Source: Leptotrichia hongkongensis (lineage in GTDB: Bacteria > Fusobacteriota > Fusobacteriia > Fusobacteriales > Leptotrichiaceae). From it: DNA of 50,324 nt. A program made the position numbers and the translations under genes. Below are positions 1 through 9,867 of the stretch, in pieces (positions within the stretch are counted from its first letter, which is position 1; every line of letters starts with the position of its first letter). Below the pieces are notes generated by a model that made no database searches, was not told where the DNA came from, and saw only the letters and a list, made by a program, of their open reading frames with translations. Location of the stretch: the NCBI RefSeq assembly GCF_041538065.1, contig NZ_JBGORW010000013.1, positions 1 through 50,324 on the forward strand, read 5' to 3'.

Positions 1-115
1 CAAGGAAAATCAGTAGGTTAAAGATACATTAGGGAAGAAATATTTTTTTTAATATATTTTTGTAACAAATGTTTGACATCTATACATTTTTTATTTCAAT
101 ATACCTGCTAACCTA

Positions 116-144
116 TGTAAAAAAATACTAAAATATGGTATAAT
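116..144 (+). promoter_or_regulatory. possible promoter for the glycan cluster
   Basis: TATAAT lies at 139-144 and is preceded by TATGG, an extended -10 element. The -35 region near 116-121 (TGTAAA) is poor. The remainder of 1-244 is AT-rich and I see no gene in it. An AAGGAG ribosome-binding site at 234-239 serves the first gene. Confidence 0.4.
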
Positions 145-244
145 AACTCTGTATATAAAGATAAATGAAATATTTATAAAAAAGCTTAAAAATAGGATGT
201 TTTAGAAGATTTTGGATTAATGGGGTTTTGAAAAAGGAGAAGAA

Positions 245-1261
245 ATGAAAATATTGGTAATACATACAGCGTTTATTGGAGATATTGTATTGTCTACGCC
301 TTTGATACAAAGGTTAAAGGACATGTATCCTGAATCAGAAATTGATTATTTGACATTGCCGACAAATAAAAGTGTGATAAGTAACAATCCAAATTTAAAT
401 GAAATAATTCTTTATGACAAAAAAGGGCAAGATAAAGGGATAAAAGGGTTTTTGAGAGTTCTAAAGATTTTAAAACAAAAAAAATATGACTATGCGGTAA
501 TTCCACATAGATTTATAAAATCCATATTGCTTGCAAAATTAGCAAAAATTCCTAATATTGTAGGATTTGATGTAGCGACAGGCTCATTTTTGCTAAATAA
601 GAAAGTTCATTATGATATGAAAAAGCATGAAGTAGAAAGATTACTTGATTTAGTAGAATATAAAGGAGAAAAAATTCCAATTAGAATTTATCCTGCAAAA
701 GAAAATTTTACTAAAATTAATAAAATTCTGGGACATCACGGTTACTTTGGAAATGAGGGGCAAAAACTCATATTAGTTGCACCAGGTAGTCAAAGAGCAG
801 AAAAAATGTGGCCGATAGAAAAATATCGTGAGGTTATTGAAAGATTGAAAAAAAATAAAAATTATTTTATTGGTATAACTGGCTCAAAAGCCGAAAAAAA
901 TTTATCTCTAAATTTCCCAAATGATAAAAATGTTATTGATTTTCGTGGAGAAATTAATCTTGTAGAATTTGGAGCTTTGATTTCAAAGGCTGATATTGTC
1001 GTTGGAAATGATAGTTCTCCAATTCATATTGCAAGTGGATTTGAAAAACCTTTTGTGATTGGGATTTTTGGTCCAGGAAAGCGAGATTTGGGTTTTTTTC
1101 CATATACTGAAAAAAGTAATGTTATTGAGGATAATGAATTTTATGAAAATAACATTGTGAAAATTCCTGAGAAAAGACACGAATATAAAAAAGATTACTA
1201 TAAAGGAATTCCTTTAATTAGTGTGGATAGAGTCTTTAAAGAAATTATGAATCGGATTTAA
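245..1261 (+). CDS. glycosyltransferase family 9 (lipopolysaccharide heptosyltransferase)
   Basis: This 338-residue protein is a typical length for a heptosyltransferase (ADP-heptose:LPS). It begins MKILVIHTAFIGDIVLSTPL, the usual GT9 N-terminal Rossmann motif, and carries the C-terminal donor-site stretch VVGNDSSPIHIASG near residues 255-268. These enzymes add heptose to the LPS inner core at the cytoplasmic face of the inner membrane. The start is supported by AAGGAG five bases upstream. It opens a same-strand run of glycan genes. Of the three GT9 proteins here it is the closest to a canonical WaaC/WaaF type, but the exact sugar and acceptor cannot be told from sequence. Confidence 0.85.
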   Translation: MKILVIHTAFIGDIVLSTPLIQRLKDMYPESEIDYLTLPTNKSVISNNPNLNEIILYDKKGQDKGIKGFLRVLKILKQKKYDYAVIPHRFIKSILLAKLAKIPNIVGFDVATGSFLLNKKVHYDMKKHEVERLLDLVEYKGEKIPIRIYPAKENFTKINKILGHHGYFGNEGQKLILVAPGSQRAEKMWPIEKYREVIERLKKNKNYFIGITGSKAEKNLSLNFPNDKNVIDFRGEINLVEFGALISKADIVVGNDSSPIHIASGFEKPFVIGIFGPGKRDLGFFPYTEKSNVIEDNEFYENNIVKIPEKRHEYKKDYYKGIPLISVDRVFKEIMNRI

Positions 1262-1308
1262 GATAAAGTTATCGTTTTAAAAATAAAAAAAGAAAGAGAA
1301 CTTATATT

Positions 1309-2610
1309 ATGAATAAAAAAATTAATTTAATTATAAATAAAACAGGATTTGTTTTTTGTTTATTGGCTGGAATTGCTTTGTTTTTATCAGAAAAATTTGA
1401 AAATAACATTGTGATACATGCCTTATTATTAGCATTTGTAATTTCTATGATTTTTAGAGAAAATCGAAAAAAATTCTTTGAAAATTTAGACATAGAATTT
1501 TCTATAGAGTTATTGCTTTTTGTGTTTGTACCTTTTATAATAGCATATTTTGATGGTGGGATAGATACTCGTTTAGATAATTATCTTTTAAAATATTTGA
1601 TTTTTTTTCCATTTATATTTTTTATAAGAAGTATGAAGAGAGTTATGATTTTTTTGAAAGCGACTTTGGCTGGAGCTATGATAGTAATGTTTCTTGCAAC
1701 TTATAATTTTATAAAAGATTATAAGGCCTGGGCAACGCCAATAGGGTCTTATTATCCAAGAATTACTGCAATCTTAACAGTGCAAGACTTTGCTAATATC
1801 ATGTGTATAGTTTTGTTATTTTTAATATCTTTTCTACTTTTTTACAAAAATGAAGATAAAAAGAAAAATAGGATAATAAAGATAGTTTTAGCTCTAATAA
1901 CAATATTGACATTGTTTTTAGTCATTGTAAACAGATCTAAAATGGTTTATATTTGTTTATTGCCAACAATTTTTTATATTGCTTTAAAAAAAAGAAAAAG
2001 ATATATTCTAGCAGTTTTTTTGGTTTGTGTAGGCGGGTATTTTTTATTACCAAGTTCAATTTCAGAAAGAATGCAATACATTGTAAATTATGAAAAAGAT
2101 CCTTCAAGTAAATTAAGAATAATTTTTTGGAAAACAGGAATGGAAGCTTTTAGGCAAAAGCCGGTACTTGGATGGAAATGGGAAGATAGAAAGGAATTTA
2201 ATCTTGACTATTATGAAAAAATGGGTGTCAGTAAATATGTGCATGAAAATTTTCTTGATAAATTAAGCGAATGGCCGATTTATTATGTGCATACACACAA
2301 TACTTATCTTCAATTCCTGCTGGATTTTGGGATTGTAGGAATTTTATTCTTTGTGATATTTTTTGTAAGTACTTTCATGAAGGCAGTTTCTATAAACTTT
2401 TCTAAAAATAAGGAAAATATTGATAGCAGGCTGGTTGCTCTTGAAATTGGTACAAAAGCGGCTCTTGCAGCATGGGCAATACAGGGAATTACTGATATAA
2501 ACCTAAATAATAAATATATGATTATAACTTCAGTAATATTGCTGTTTTTGTTAAATTATTTATGGAAAGAAAAAATAAAACTGGAAAAGGGACAAGATGA
2601 AAATGAATAA
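1309..2610 (+). CDS. O-antigen ligase / polymerase family membrane protein
   Basis: This 433-residue protein is almost entirely hydrophobic, with about ten to twelve probable membrane segments. A polar loop near residues 325-345 holds HTHNTYLQFLLDFGIVG, the signature of the WaaL/Wzy (Wzy_C) superfamily, whose members transfer or polymerise undecaprenyl-linked glycans on the periplasmic side. The gene overlaps the next one by 14 bases, so the two are probably translationally coupled. Ligase (WaaL) and polymerase (Wzy) cannot be separated by sequence alone. I see no flippase Wzx or chain-length regulator nearby, which slightly favours a ligase role. Confidence 0.8.
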   Translation: MNKKINLIINKTGFVFCLLAGIALFLSEKFENNIVIHALLLAFVISMIFRENRKKFFENLDIEFSIELLLFVFVPFIIAYFDGGIDTRLDNYLLKYLIFFPFIFFIRSMKRVMIFLKATLAGAMIVMFLATYNFIKDYKAWATPIGSYYPRITAILTVQDFANIMCIVLLFLISFLLFYKNEDKKKNRIIKIVLALITILTLFLVIVNRSKMVYICLLPTIFYIALKKRKRYILAVFLVCVGGYFLLPSSISERMQYIVNYEKDPSSKLRIIFWKTGMEAFRQKPVLGWKWEDRKEFNLDYYEKMGVSKYVHENFLDKLSEWPIYYVHTHNTYLQFLLDFGIVGILFFVIFFVSTFMKAVSINFSKNKENIDSRLVALEIGTKAALAAWAIQGITDINLNNKYMIITSVILLFLLNYLWKEKIKLEKGQDENE

Positions 2611-3613
2611 TTACAAATTTAATATTTCAAAACTTGATAGGCTTAACAAAAAATTAAGGCAAAAACCATATAAATATATATACAAGGAAATGATGCCCAA
2701 AAAATTATTTAATAAAATCCAAAACAGAGTTTACTTTATAACTCAAAAAATGGTTGGAGAAGACTGGAATGAGCTTTTAAATGAATATTTTACAAAAGGT
2801 ATCAAAGCAGAGCAAATTAAGCCAAAAAAATCATTTGAGAATGAAAAAATTATATGGCAGTTCTGGGGACAAGGATGGGATTTTGAAAAGTTGCCTGATG
2901 TAGTGAAGATAAGCTATAAATCTGTACAAAAATATAAAAAAGACTACACAGTAATACACTTGGATATGAATAATATAAACGATTATCTTGAAATACCAGA
3001 ATATATTTTACAAAAGCTTGAAGATAAAAAAATAAATTTTGCACATTTTACAGATATAATAAGACTCGCTTTACTAATTAACTATGGTGGAGTATGGATT
3101 GATGCGACAATCTTGCTTACAGACTATTTGCCACAGGAATATTTTGAAATGGACTATTTTATGTTCCAAAGAGATGACAGCCTTAGTTTAGAAGAGAAAA
3201 AAGATTGGGAAGAATACGATGATTTTTATTTTTCGTGGAATGATGAAATGAAAGTCAGAGTATTAAATAGCGTAATTTTTGCAAAGAAAAACAATGAAGT
3301 GTTGAAGGTGTTACTAGATATGCTTCTAATCTTTTGGAAATATAATGATTTAGCACCAAACTACTTTTTCTTTCAAGTGCTGTATACTGAGTTAATTGAA
3401 AATTATTACAAGGATAAAAAATGTAAAATTATCTCAGATACATTGACACACGAAATGATAAGGGTCTGGTTTGATAAATTTTCACAGCAAAAGCTAGATG
3501 AAATAACTAAAAGAATCAATATTCACAAACTTACATATAAAATTGACGCTGGAAAACGGAATACAGCAGGAAGTTTTCTAGAACATTTTAAAAAAATGTA
3601 TGAAATAGACTAA
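2597..3613 (+). CDS. GT32-like / capsular polysaccharide synthesis glycosyltransferase
   Basis: This 338-residue soluble protein has the Gly_transf_sug core: IIWQFWGQGW near residue 88, then FTDIIRLALLINYGGVWIDA around residues 151-170. That is the usual nucleotide-sugar and metal-binding region, with WID in place of the more common DxD. Such enzymes add hexose or amino-sugar residues to surface polysaccharide. The ATG at 2597 overlaps the ligase gene. A second in-frame ATG at 2603 is better spaced from AAAGGGA (2586-2592) and could be the real start. Donor sugar is unknown. Confidence 0.75.
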   Translation: MKMNNYKFNISKLDRLNKKLRQKPYKYIYKEMMPKKLFNKIQNRVYFITQKMVGEDWNELLNEYFTKGIKAEQIKPKKSFENEKIIWQFWGQGWDFEKLPDVVKISYKSVQKYKKDYTVIHLDMNNINDYLEIPEYILQKLEDKKINFAHFTDIIRLALLINYGGVWIDATILLTDYLPQEYFEMDYFMFQRDDSLSLEEKKDWEEYDDFYFSWNDEMKVRVLNSVIFAKKNNEVLKVLLDMLLIFWKYNDLAPNYFFFQVLYTELIENYYKDKKCKIISDTLTHEMIRVWFDKFSQQKLDEITKRINIHKLTYKIDAGKRNTAGSFLEHFKKMYEID

Positions 3614-3756
3614 AATAACTGTATAAAGTGATTAAAATAATATTTTTTACAATATTTCTTTTAAAAAATTTATAATAATATAAATTTTAAATTTTTAGAG
3701 TATTGTAGATTGATATAAAAAAGAATATTTTTATAGTAATTAAGAATGGGGAAAAA

Positions 3757-4893
3757 ATGAAAGTATTGGTATTGCACGGACATCTTAGTATGGGTGGCGA
3801 AGAAAGAGTTTTACTTAGTGTTTTAAAAAATCTGGTGGAACTGAATTACGATGTTGATTTACTTATAACTTGGAATCATCGAGAAAATAACTTATTCGAA
3901 AATGAAATTCCTGAAAAGGTAAATTATAAATTCTTATTTGATAACTATAATGGTAAAAATAAACTTATTAAAGAAATTTATCGAATAAGGGCAAAGGCAA
4001 CTTATTTGAAAAAGGTTGAAAAAATAATAAAAGAAAATAAATATGATGTTATTATAGATTATTCTTCAAATTTATTGAAATATAATAATTTTGATATAAA
4101 AGTTCCAGTATTTGCCTGGATTCATTTCTCACTTACTTTTGGAGAGAAACTAAGTGCAGACAAAATAGAAAAATATAGAAAACAATATAAAAAATATGAT
4201 AAGATACTGGCAATCTGTGATACAATGAGAGATGAATTTGTAGAAATTTTAGGAATGGATAAAAACAAAGTGGAACTTGTTTACAATCCGATAGATTTAG
4301 AAGCTATTCGTAAAAAAGCTGAAAATATTGATAAAAAGTATGAAAATTATTTAAAGCAGGACTATTTCCTGCAAGTTTCACGTTTGACAGAACAAAAGCA
4401 GCCTGAACATCTTGTCGATATTTACTATAAATTAAAACAGCGTGGAATAAAGGAGAAGCTTTATTTCATTGGAAATGGTGAAAAAGTGGAGCTGATTAAA
4501 CAAAAAATTAAAGAATATAAGCTGGAAGACGATGTAATTCTGCTTGGGCAAATTGAAAATCCGTATCCATTCTTTAAAAATGCTAAATTATTTGTGCATA
4601 CTGCAAAATATGAAGGTTTGCCAACTGTATTGCTGGAAAGCCTTACTTTGGGAACACCTGTTGTTGCATATGACTGTCCTACGGGACCAAAGGATATATT
4701 AGGAAAAAATAGTGAATATGGGAAATTGATTCCTTTAAACGATAAAGATGTATTTGTAGAAAAAGTTTGTGAATTGATGAATGATGATGAAAAATATAAA
4801 AATTATAGAAAAATATCATTAGTTAGAGCTGATGATTTTTCAATGAAAAATAATAAAATAAAATTACAGACATTAATAGAGAATATTAAATAA
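3757..4893 (+). CDS. glycosyltransferase family 4
   Basis: This 378-residue protein has the GT-B fold. The N-terminal half holds the glycine-rich HGHLSMGGEERVLLSVL acceptor-side motif. The C-terminal half holds LVYNPIDLE and FVHTAKYEGLPTVLLESL, the E-x7-E donor-binding signature of GT4 (retaining) transferases. A 143-base AT-rich gap precedes it, with a possible weak promoter (TTGATA 3710-3715, TATAGT 3732-3737) that would leave a very short leader. It probably adds one residue to the LPS outer core or O-chain. Specificity cannot be assigned. Confidence 0.82.
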   Translation: MKVLVLHGHLSMGGEERVLLSVLKNLVELNYDVDLLITWNHRENNLFENEIPEKVNYKFLFDNYNGKNKLIKEIYRIRAKATYLKKVEKIIKENKYDVIIDYSSNLLKYNNFDIKVPVFAWIHFSLTFGEKLSADKIEKYRKQYKKYDKILAICDTMRDEFVEILGMDKNKVELVYNPIDLEAIRKKAENIDKKYENYLKQDYFLQVSRLTEQKQPEHLVDIYYKLKQRGIKEKLYFIGNGEKVELIKQKIKEYKLEDDVILLGQIENPYPFFKNAKLFVHTAKYEGLPTVLLESLTLGTPVVAYDCPTGPKDILGKNSEYGKLIPLNDKDVFVEKVCELMNDDEKYKNYRKISLVRADDFSMKNNKIKLQTLIENIK

Positions 4894-4987
4894 ATATATT
4901 GACACTATATGATTTAGATAGCACATTTGAAATACTGTAAAAAGTTAAAACTTGAATGGTAGACTCTAATATAAGGAAAGGTTATAC

Positions 4988-6091
4988 ATGGATATAATAA
5001 ACAGTATAAAATCTAAAATAATAATATGGCTATTTGGTACTAAAAAAAAGTATAAAGATATTGATTTAAAAAAAGTAAATACTATATTGCTTAATCCAAA
5101 GGATTCTATTGGGGATACGTTAATGTCTTTTTGTTATGCAAGGCAACTAAAAAAAATGTATCCTAGTGCAAAATTGGGAATTATAGTAACAGACAGAAAT
5201 ATGGAATTTACAAAACTGTGTAATGAAAATGAAAAAATAATTGATAGTATTGTAAAACGTAAGGATGTGCTTAAAAATCGTAAAAAGTGGGATTTATTAT
5301 TGGATTTTTTGAGCAAGGAAAATACGAAGCGTATGATTTGGAAAAAAATATTAAGTCCAAAAATTACAATGATTTTTGGAGAAAGTGACGAGAAGCATTA
5401 TTATAACAGAAAAAATTTAAAAAATTATGATTTTGACTGTACTCCACCAATTGAAACTCATATTATTGATTATCTTATAAATTCTGAATTTTCAAAATAT
5501 TTTAAGATAAAAAATGAAAAGCCGCATATAGAAATTTTAGAAAAAGACATTGTTAAAATGGAAAAATTTTGGAAATCTGATTCTGAAAAATTTGATTCAA
5601 AAATAAAAATTTTATTAGTTCCGCAAGGTAGCGATAGAGAAATGAAAGCTAAAGAGGTTGCCGAACTGTTAAATAGCATTGAAAAAGAAATAAGAAAAAA
5701 AGTCAAGATTATCATGGGGAAAACATCAGGAAGTGAAGAATATTACAAAAATTTGATGAGATATGTAAATACAGATTTGGATATTACTTTATCTGAAAAA
5801 TTTAATATTAGGGAATATGTGTTTTTTATGGCATTGGCTGATTTAGTAATAGGAGTTGATGGAGGAGCGCTTCACATAGCCTCTTCTTTAGATAAGCCAT
5901 TATTAAGTTTTTATGCTAATGATAAGTATAATATTTTTAGATGGTCACCAAAGACTACCGCTGATAGTCTTCAGGTTGTTTCTAAAAATATTGGAGACCA
6001 CAATCATACATATGGCTTTCCATTAGCAGAGGCAACGAAATGGTTAAATTCTAAAATAAAAGAATTGTCAGAAAAAAATAATTACGACTAA
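4988..6091 (+). CDS. glycosyltransferase family 9 protein (heptosyltransferase-like)
   Basis: This 367-residue protein carries both GT9 hallmarks. After a roughly 30-residue basic N-terminal extension comes ILLNPKDSIGDTLMSFCYAR, and near residues 290-305 LVIGVDGGALHIASSLDKP. The conserved ND of classic heptosyltransferases is VD here, so the donor site is slightly divergent. AAGGAAAGG lies just upstream of the ATG. It forms a pair with the next GT9 gene, separated by a gap that contains a dispersed 29-base repeat. Likely a core-region LPS transferase of unknown donor. Confidence 0.78.
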   Translation: MDIINSIKSKIIIWLFGTKKKYKDIDLKKVNTILLNPKDSIGDTLMSFCYARQLKKMYPSAKLGIIVTDRNMEFTKLCNENEKIIDSIVKRKDVLKNRKKWDLLLDFLSKENTKRMIWKKILSPKITMIFGESDEKHYYNRKNLKNYDFDCTPPIETHIIDYLINSEFSKYFKIKNEKPHIEILEKDIVKMEKFWKSDSEKFDSKIKILLVPQGSDREMKAKEVAELLNSIEKEIRKKVKIIMGKTSGSEEYYKNLMRYVNTDLDITLSEKFNIREYVFFMALADLVIGVDGGALHIASSLDKPLLSFYANDKYNIFRWSPKTTADSLQVVSKNIGDHNHTYGFPLAEATKWLNSKIKELSEKNNYD

Positions 6092-6096
6092 AGGAT

Positions 6097-6125
6097 TATG
6101 CGTTATCCTGAACTAACGTAAATAA
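6097..6125 (+). repeat. dispersed intergenic repeat, copy 1
   Basis: The 29-base stretch starting TATGCGTT and ending ACGTAAATAA recurs at 43968-43996 with only three mismatches by my count. Both copies lie between genes, a few tens of bases upstream of the next start codon. The core can fold as GCGTTA/TAACGT around an eight-base loop. Confidence 0.6.
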
Positions 6126-6155
6126 AAATATCTGTATAAGGAATAAAAAAAAATA

Positions 6156-7250
6156 ATGAAAAAAATAAATTGGAAATTTTACAGACCATACAGGGATAAG
6201 CTGATTGATAAAAAAAATGAAATTTTGAGCCGTATATTTGATAAAAATAAAAAAGATATTAATTTAGTACCTTCAAAAATAAAACGTATTTTATTTTTAA
6301 GAACAGATGGCAAAATTGGTGATTATATAATAAGTTCATTTATTTTTAGAGAGATAAAGAAAAATTATCCTAATATACAAATTGATGTTGTTGCCGACAA
6401 GTCTTTGGAAAATTTATTAAAATTAAACCCCAATATAGATAAATATTATATTCTTGATAGGAAAAAAATGCATGAGTGGAGAAATATAGTAAAAGTGTTG
6501 AGAAAAAATAAATATGATGTATTATTTGATTCAACCGAAGGATTAAAGTATAAGCAGGTTTATCTTTTGAACAGAGTAAATGCCGTTGTAAATGTTGGCT
6601 ATAATAAAGATGACTATAAGATATATAATAAAAATATAAAACAGAATAATACTTTAAAAATGATTCAAATTTATAGACAGATGATGGAAAGCGTAAATGT
6701 TGAAATAAAAGACACAAAATATGATGTTCCTATTTCTGAAGAATCTAGAAAAAATGTAGATAAATTTCTTGAAGAAAATAACGTGAAAGATAAAATAATA
6801 GCATTAAATTTTTTTGGAGCATCAAGAGGAAGAAAGATAAACGAGGAAAATGCGCTTATTATAATAAAAAGGCTGGGAGAAATGTATAAGGATTATACAA
6901 TTATAATTCTAGATTCACCAAATGACAGGGAAACAATACATAATATCCTAAAAAAAACAGACAACAAAAAAGTTTTATTTTTTGAAAAATCTAAAACAAT
7001 CCTGGATTCTATATCAATAATTAATAGCAGTGATTTAGTAGTGTCGCTTGATACTTCGATTTTACATATTGCTGAAGGATTGAATAAGAAAATAATGGCT
7101 TTTTATGGTCCAAAGATTAATAAAAATAAATGGCGTATAAAGGAAGAAGGCAATATATTAATTGATTATCCTGAAAATCGTATTAATGATGTAAATTTTG
7201 AAAAAATGTTTGATGAATTATGTCAAAAGAATGCTTTGCCTGCTGTTTAG
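6156..7250 (+). CDS. glycosyltransferase family 9 protein (divergent)
   Basis: This 364-residue protein has an N-terminal basic extension, then RILFLRTDGKIGDYIISSFI (from about residue 46) and, near residues 290-310, LVVSLDTSILHIAEGLNKK. These match the GT9 architecture, but the donor-site ND is LD, so it is the most divergent of the three GT9 proteins here. The ribosome-binding site is weak (AAGGAA, about 12 bases upstream). Function is inferred as an LPS core transferase from family and position. The substrate is unknown. Confidence 0.72.
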   Translation: MKKINWKFYRPYRDKLIDKKNEILSRIFDKNKKDINLVPSKIKRILFLRTDGKIGDYIISSFIFREIKKNYPNIQIDVVADKSLENLLKLNPNIDKYYILDRKKMHEWRNIVKVLRKNKYDVLFDSTEGLKYKQVYLLNRVNAVVNVGYNKDDYKIYNKNIKQNNTLKMIQIYRQMMESVNVEIKDTKYDVPISEESRKNVDKFLEENNVKDKIIALNFFGASRGRKINEENALIIIKRLGEMYKDYTIIILDSPNDRETIHNILKKTDNKKVLFFEKSKTILDSISIINSSDLVVSLDTSILHIAEGLNKKIMAFYGPKINKNKWRIKEEGNILIDYPENRINDVNFEKMFDELCQKNALPAV

Positions 7251-7281
7251 AAATTAAAAAATATGAAATAGGAGAATGCTG

Positions 7282-8838
7282 ATGAAATTATCCGTAGGAA
7301 TAATAACTTTTAATGAGGAAAACAGAATTGGGAAAACTTTGGATTCGGTAAGAGAAATAGCTGATGAAATAATAGTTGTAGACAGCGGAAGTAACGACAG
7401 AACTGTGGAAATCGCACTTGCGAAGGGAGCAAAAGTTTTTGTAGAAAAATGGAAAGGATATGGACCGCAAAAAAATTCTGTTTTAAAAAAATGCAAAGGT
7501 GAATGGATTTTGTTAATAGATGCTGACGAAGTAATATCGCCACAGCTGAAAGTAAAAATAAAATCAATTATAAACAGTGAAAATCCATCAGGTGATGTTT
7601 ACAAAATTAAACTGCGAAATATAGCTTTTAAAAAAGAAATAAAATTTGGCGGATGGGATGACTATGTAATCAGATTATGGAAAAATGGAAAAGTAAAAAT
7701 AAATAGCCGTGAAGTACATGAACAGTACCAGACTGACAGTCAAATAAAAAAAATAAAAGAAATGATAATCCATTATACTTACGATAGTATAGAGGAATTT
7801 CTTGAAAAATTAAATAGATATACTTCCCAAAGTGCTAAAGAATATATAAAAAAAGGTAAAAACCCAAGTTTTATAAAAATATATTCCAAAATGCTGTTCA
7901 GGTTTATAAAGATGTATATTTTGCAATTGGGGTTTCTGGATGGCTATGAAGGGTATTTGCTTGCTAAATATAGCTCCATCTATACGATGACAAAATATAC
8001 AAAATTACGTGAAGAATATTATAATAACTTAGGAAACGATACGTCCCTTGTTATTACTACATACAATTGGCCAAAAGCTTTGGAAGCTTGTTTAAATAGT
8101 GCATTAGATCAAACTGTTACACCAAAAGAAATTATAATTGCTGATGATGGCTCAAAGCAGGAAACAATAGATTTAGTAAAAAGATTTCAGCAAAGCTATC
8201 CTCAAAGCAATATTATTCATTCGTGGCAGGAAGACAAGGGATTTCGGGCTGGAATGTCTAGAAATAGGGCGATAAGCAAGGCAACAGGTAATTATATAAT
8301 AATAATTGATGGTGATTTGATATTAAATAGGCATTTTGTTGAAGACCATATAAAAAATATGGAAAGAGGTTGTTTTATTCAAGGTTCACGAGTTATAACT
8401 TCACCAGCTGTGGCAAAGGAAATAATGGAAGGCAAAAAAATAAATCTTTTTACAAAAGGACTTAAAAACAATATGAATATGGTGAGAAGTAAACTTCTTT
8501 CAAAAATTTTTACAAAAGTAGATAGAAATTTACGTGGAGTAAGATCCTGCAATATGTCATTCTTTAAAGATGATTTAATTAGAGTAAATGGTTTTGAAGA
8601 AGAAATAGAAGGCTGGGGAAGAGAGGATAGTGAACTTGCCGTAAGGCTGTTTAATATTGGATGTAAAAAGAAAAAACTCAAATTTGAGGCTTTGACTTGC
8701 CATTTATATCATAATGAAAATGATAGAAGCAGGTTGAAAAAAAATGATGAATATTTGGCAAATGCAATAGAAAATAAAAAAACAAAAGCTAAGAAAGGGC
8801 TTGATAGATATGAAAGAAGTAACGCTGGTAATAACTAG
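7282..8838 (+). CDS. fused WaaE-like / GT2 bifunctional glycosyltransferase
   Basis: Two GT2 (GT-A) modules lie in one 518-residue chain. Residues 1 to about 245 resemble WaaE/KdtX core glucosyltransferases: VGIITFNEENRIGKTLDSV, IIVVDSGSNDRT, and LLIDADEV as the metal-binding motif. From about residue 255 a second GT2 begins with SLVITTYNWPKALEACL, with IIIDGDLIL as its DxD, and ends in a galactosyltransferase-C-like region (residues ~425-480) containing NGFEEEIEGWGREDSELAVR. The ATG at 7282 is preferred because GGAG at 7271-7274 is seven bases away, whereas the in-frame ATG at 7276 sits directly on it. It probably makes two successive additions to the LPS core. Confidence 0.8.
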   Translation: MKLSVGIITFNEENRIGKTLDSVREIADEIIVVDSGSNDRTVEIALAKGAKVFVEKWKGYGPQKNSVLKKCKGEWILLIDADEVISPQLKVKIKSIINSENPSGDVYKIKLRNIAFKKEIKFGGWDDYVIRLWKNGKVKINSREVHEQYQTDSQIKKIKEMIIHYTYDSIEEFLEKLNRYTSQSAKEYIKKGKNPSFIKIYSKMLFRFIKMYILQLGFLDGYEGYLLAKYSSIYTMTKYTKLREEYYNNLGNDTSLVITTYNWPKALEACLNSALDQTVTPKEIIIADDGSKQETIDLVKRFQQSYPQSNIIHSWQEDKGFRAGMSRNRAISKATGNYIIIIDGDLILNRHFVEDHIKNMERGCFIQGSRVITSPAVAKEIMEGKKINLFTKGLKNNMNMVRSKLLSKIFTKVDRNLRGVRSCNMSFFKDDLIRVNGFEEEIEGWGREDSELAVRLFNIGCKKKKLKFEALTCHLYHNENDRSRLKKNDEYLANAIENKKTKAKKGLDRYERSNAGNN

Positions 8839-9544
8839 CTGCGGAAGATTCGATCTGCTGGAAGAAACGCTTGACAGCTTTTTTGAATACAACACTTATC
8901 CAATTAAAAAGATAATAATTACAGAAGACAGTACTGAAGGGAAAAAATTGGAGAGATTAATTTCAAAATATAACGATAAAAATAATAATTTCAAGCTTAT
9001 AGTTAATGAAACACGGCTGGGGCAATTAAAGTCAATTGACAAGGCTTACCGTGAGGTTGATACTAAGTATATTTTTCACTGTGAAGATGACTGGAAATTT
9101 TTGAAAAAAGGTTTTATTGAAAAATCAATGGAACTGATGGAGGAAGATGAAAAAATTCTAGTTGTTGGACTACGTGATAAAAAAGATTTTGCAAAAGATT
9201 TTTTTTATGATGAAGATTATATTTCAAAAAATGGTGAAAAATATTATAGTGTAAAAGGTGAAATATTTACTTATAATCCAGCCCTAAGAAGAAAAAAAGA
9301 TATGGACTTATTTGGACTTCACGAAAAATTGGAAAATCAGAGATATGAGGAAGTTTTGTCTGATTTTTATAAAGAACATGGGTTTAAAACAGTATTTTTT
9401 AAGGAACCATATGTAACACATATTGGAAATAAAAGACACGTTCATTTTAGTAAAAATCGTAAAAATACTGTATTAAGCTTTAAAATTGATAGATTGATAA
9501 AAAAAATCAGAGCAAAAATCTTAAAGTTGAAAGGAAAGTTATAA
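8810..9544 (+). CDS. glycosyltransferase family 2
   Basis: This 244-residue protein begins MKEVTLVITSCGRFDLLEET, a GT2 N-terminus. IFHCEDDWKF around residues 88-97 is the likely metal/nucleotide-sugar motif (an EDD variant of DxD). It overlaps the 3' end of the fused transferase gene by 29 bases in another frame. ATG 8810 is chosen because AAAGGG (8794-8799) is ten bases upstream. An in-frame TTG at 8801 is too close to that site. The C-terminus is strongly basic, suggesting peripheral membrane association. Specificity is unknown. Confidence 0.75.
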   Translation: MKEVTLVITSCGRFDLLEETLDSFFEYNTYPIKKIIITEDSTEGKKLERLISKYNDKNNNFKLIVNETRLGQLKSIDKAYREVDTKYIFHCEDDWKFLKKGFIEKSMELMEEDEKILVVGLRDKKDFAKDFFYDEDYISKNGEKYYSVKGEIFTYNPALRRKKDMDLFGLHEKLENQRYEEVLSDFYKEHGFKTVFFKEPYVTHIGNKRHVHFSKNRKNTVLSFKIDRLIKKIRAKILKLKGKL

Positions 9545-9867
9545 TTATATTTTAATAAATATTTTTCTTATTTTTTAGTTGTTATTTTTTTATGTTTCGT
9601 ATAAAATATAAGTACAAATGGTTATAATAATTCCATTTTACATTTAATATCAAACTTGTATATCAAACAATCTTAGGTTTGGCTTAAATATTTATAATTT
9701 TTGAATTTGTTTTTAAAATAATATAAAATTAAAAAGAATAAATATAAAAATCTTTAATTTATGTTGAAGTATAAAATTAATATCTATTAAAATAAAAAAT
9801 ATTTACTAAAGTAATTATTTTTCAGTATTTAGAATAATTTCACTATTTATAAATGAAGGATGGAAAA
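9545..9867. other. AT-rich intergenic region
   Basis: About 320 bases of very AT-rich sequence between the GT2 gene and the deacetylase gene. I see no convincing gene, terminator hairpin or consensus promoter in it. Confidence 0.6.
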
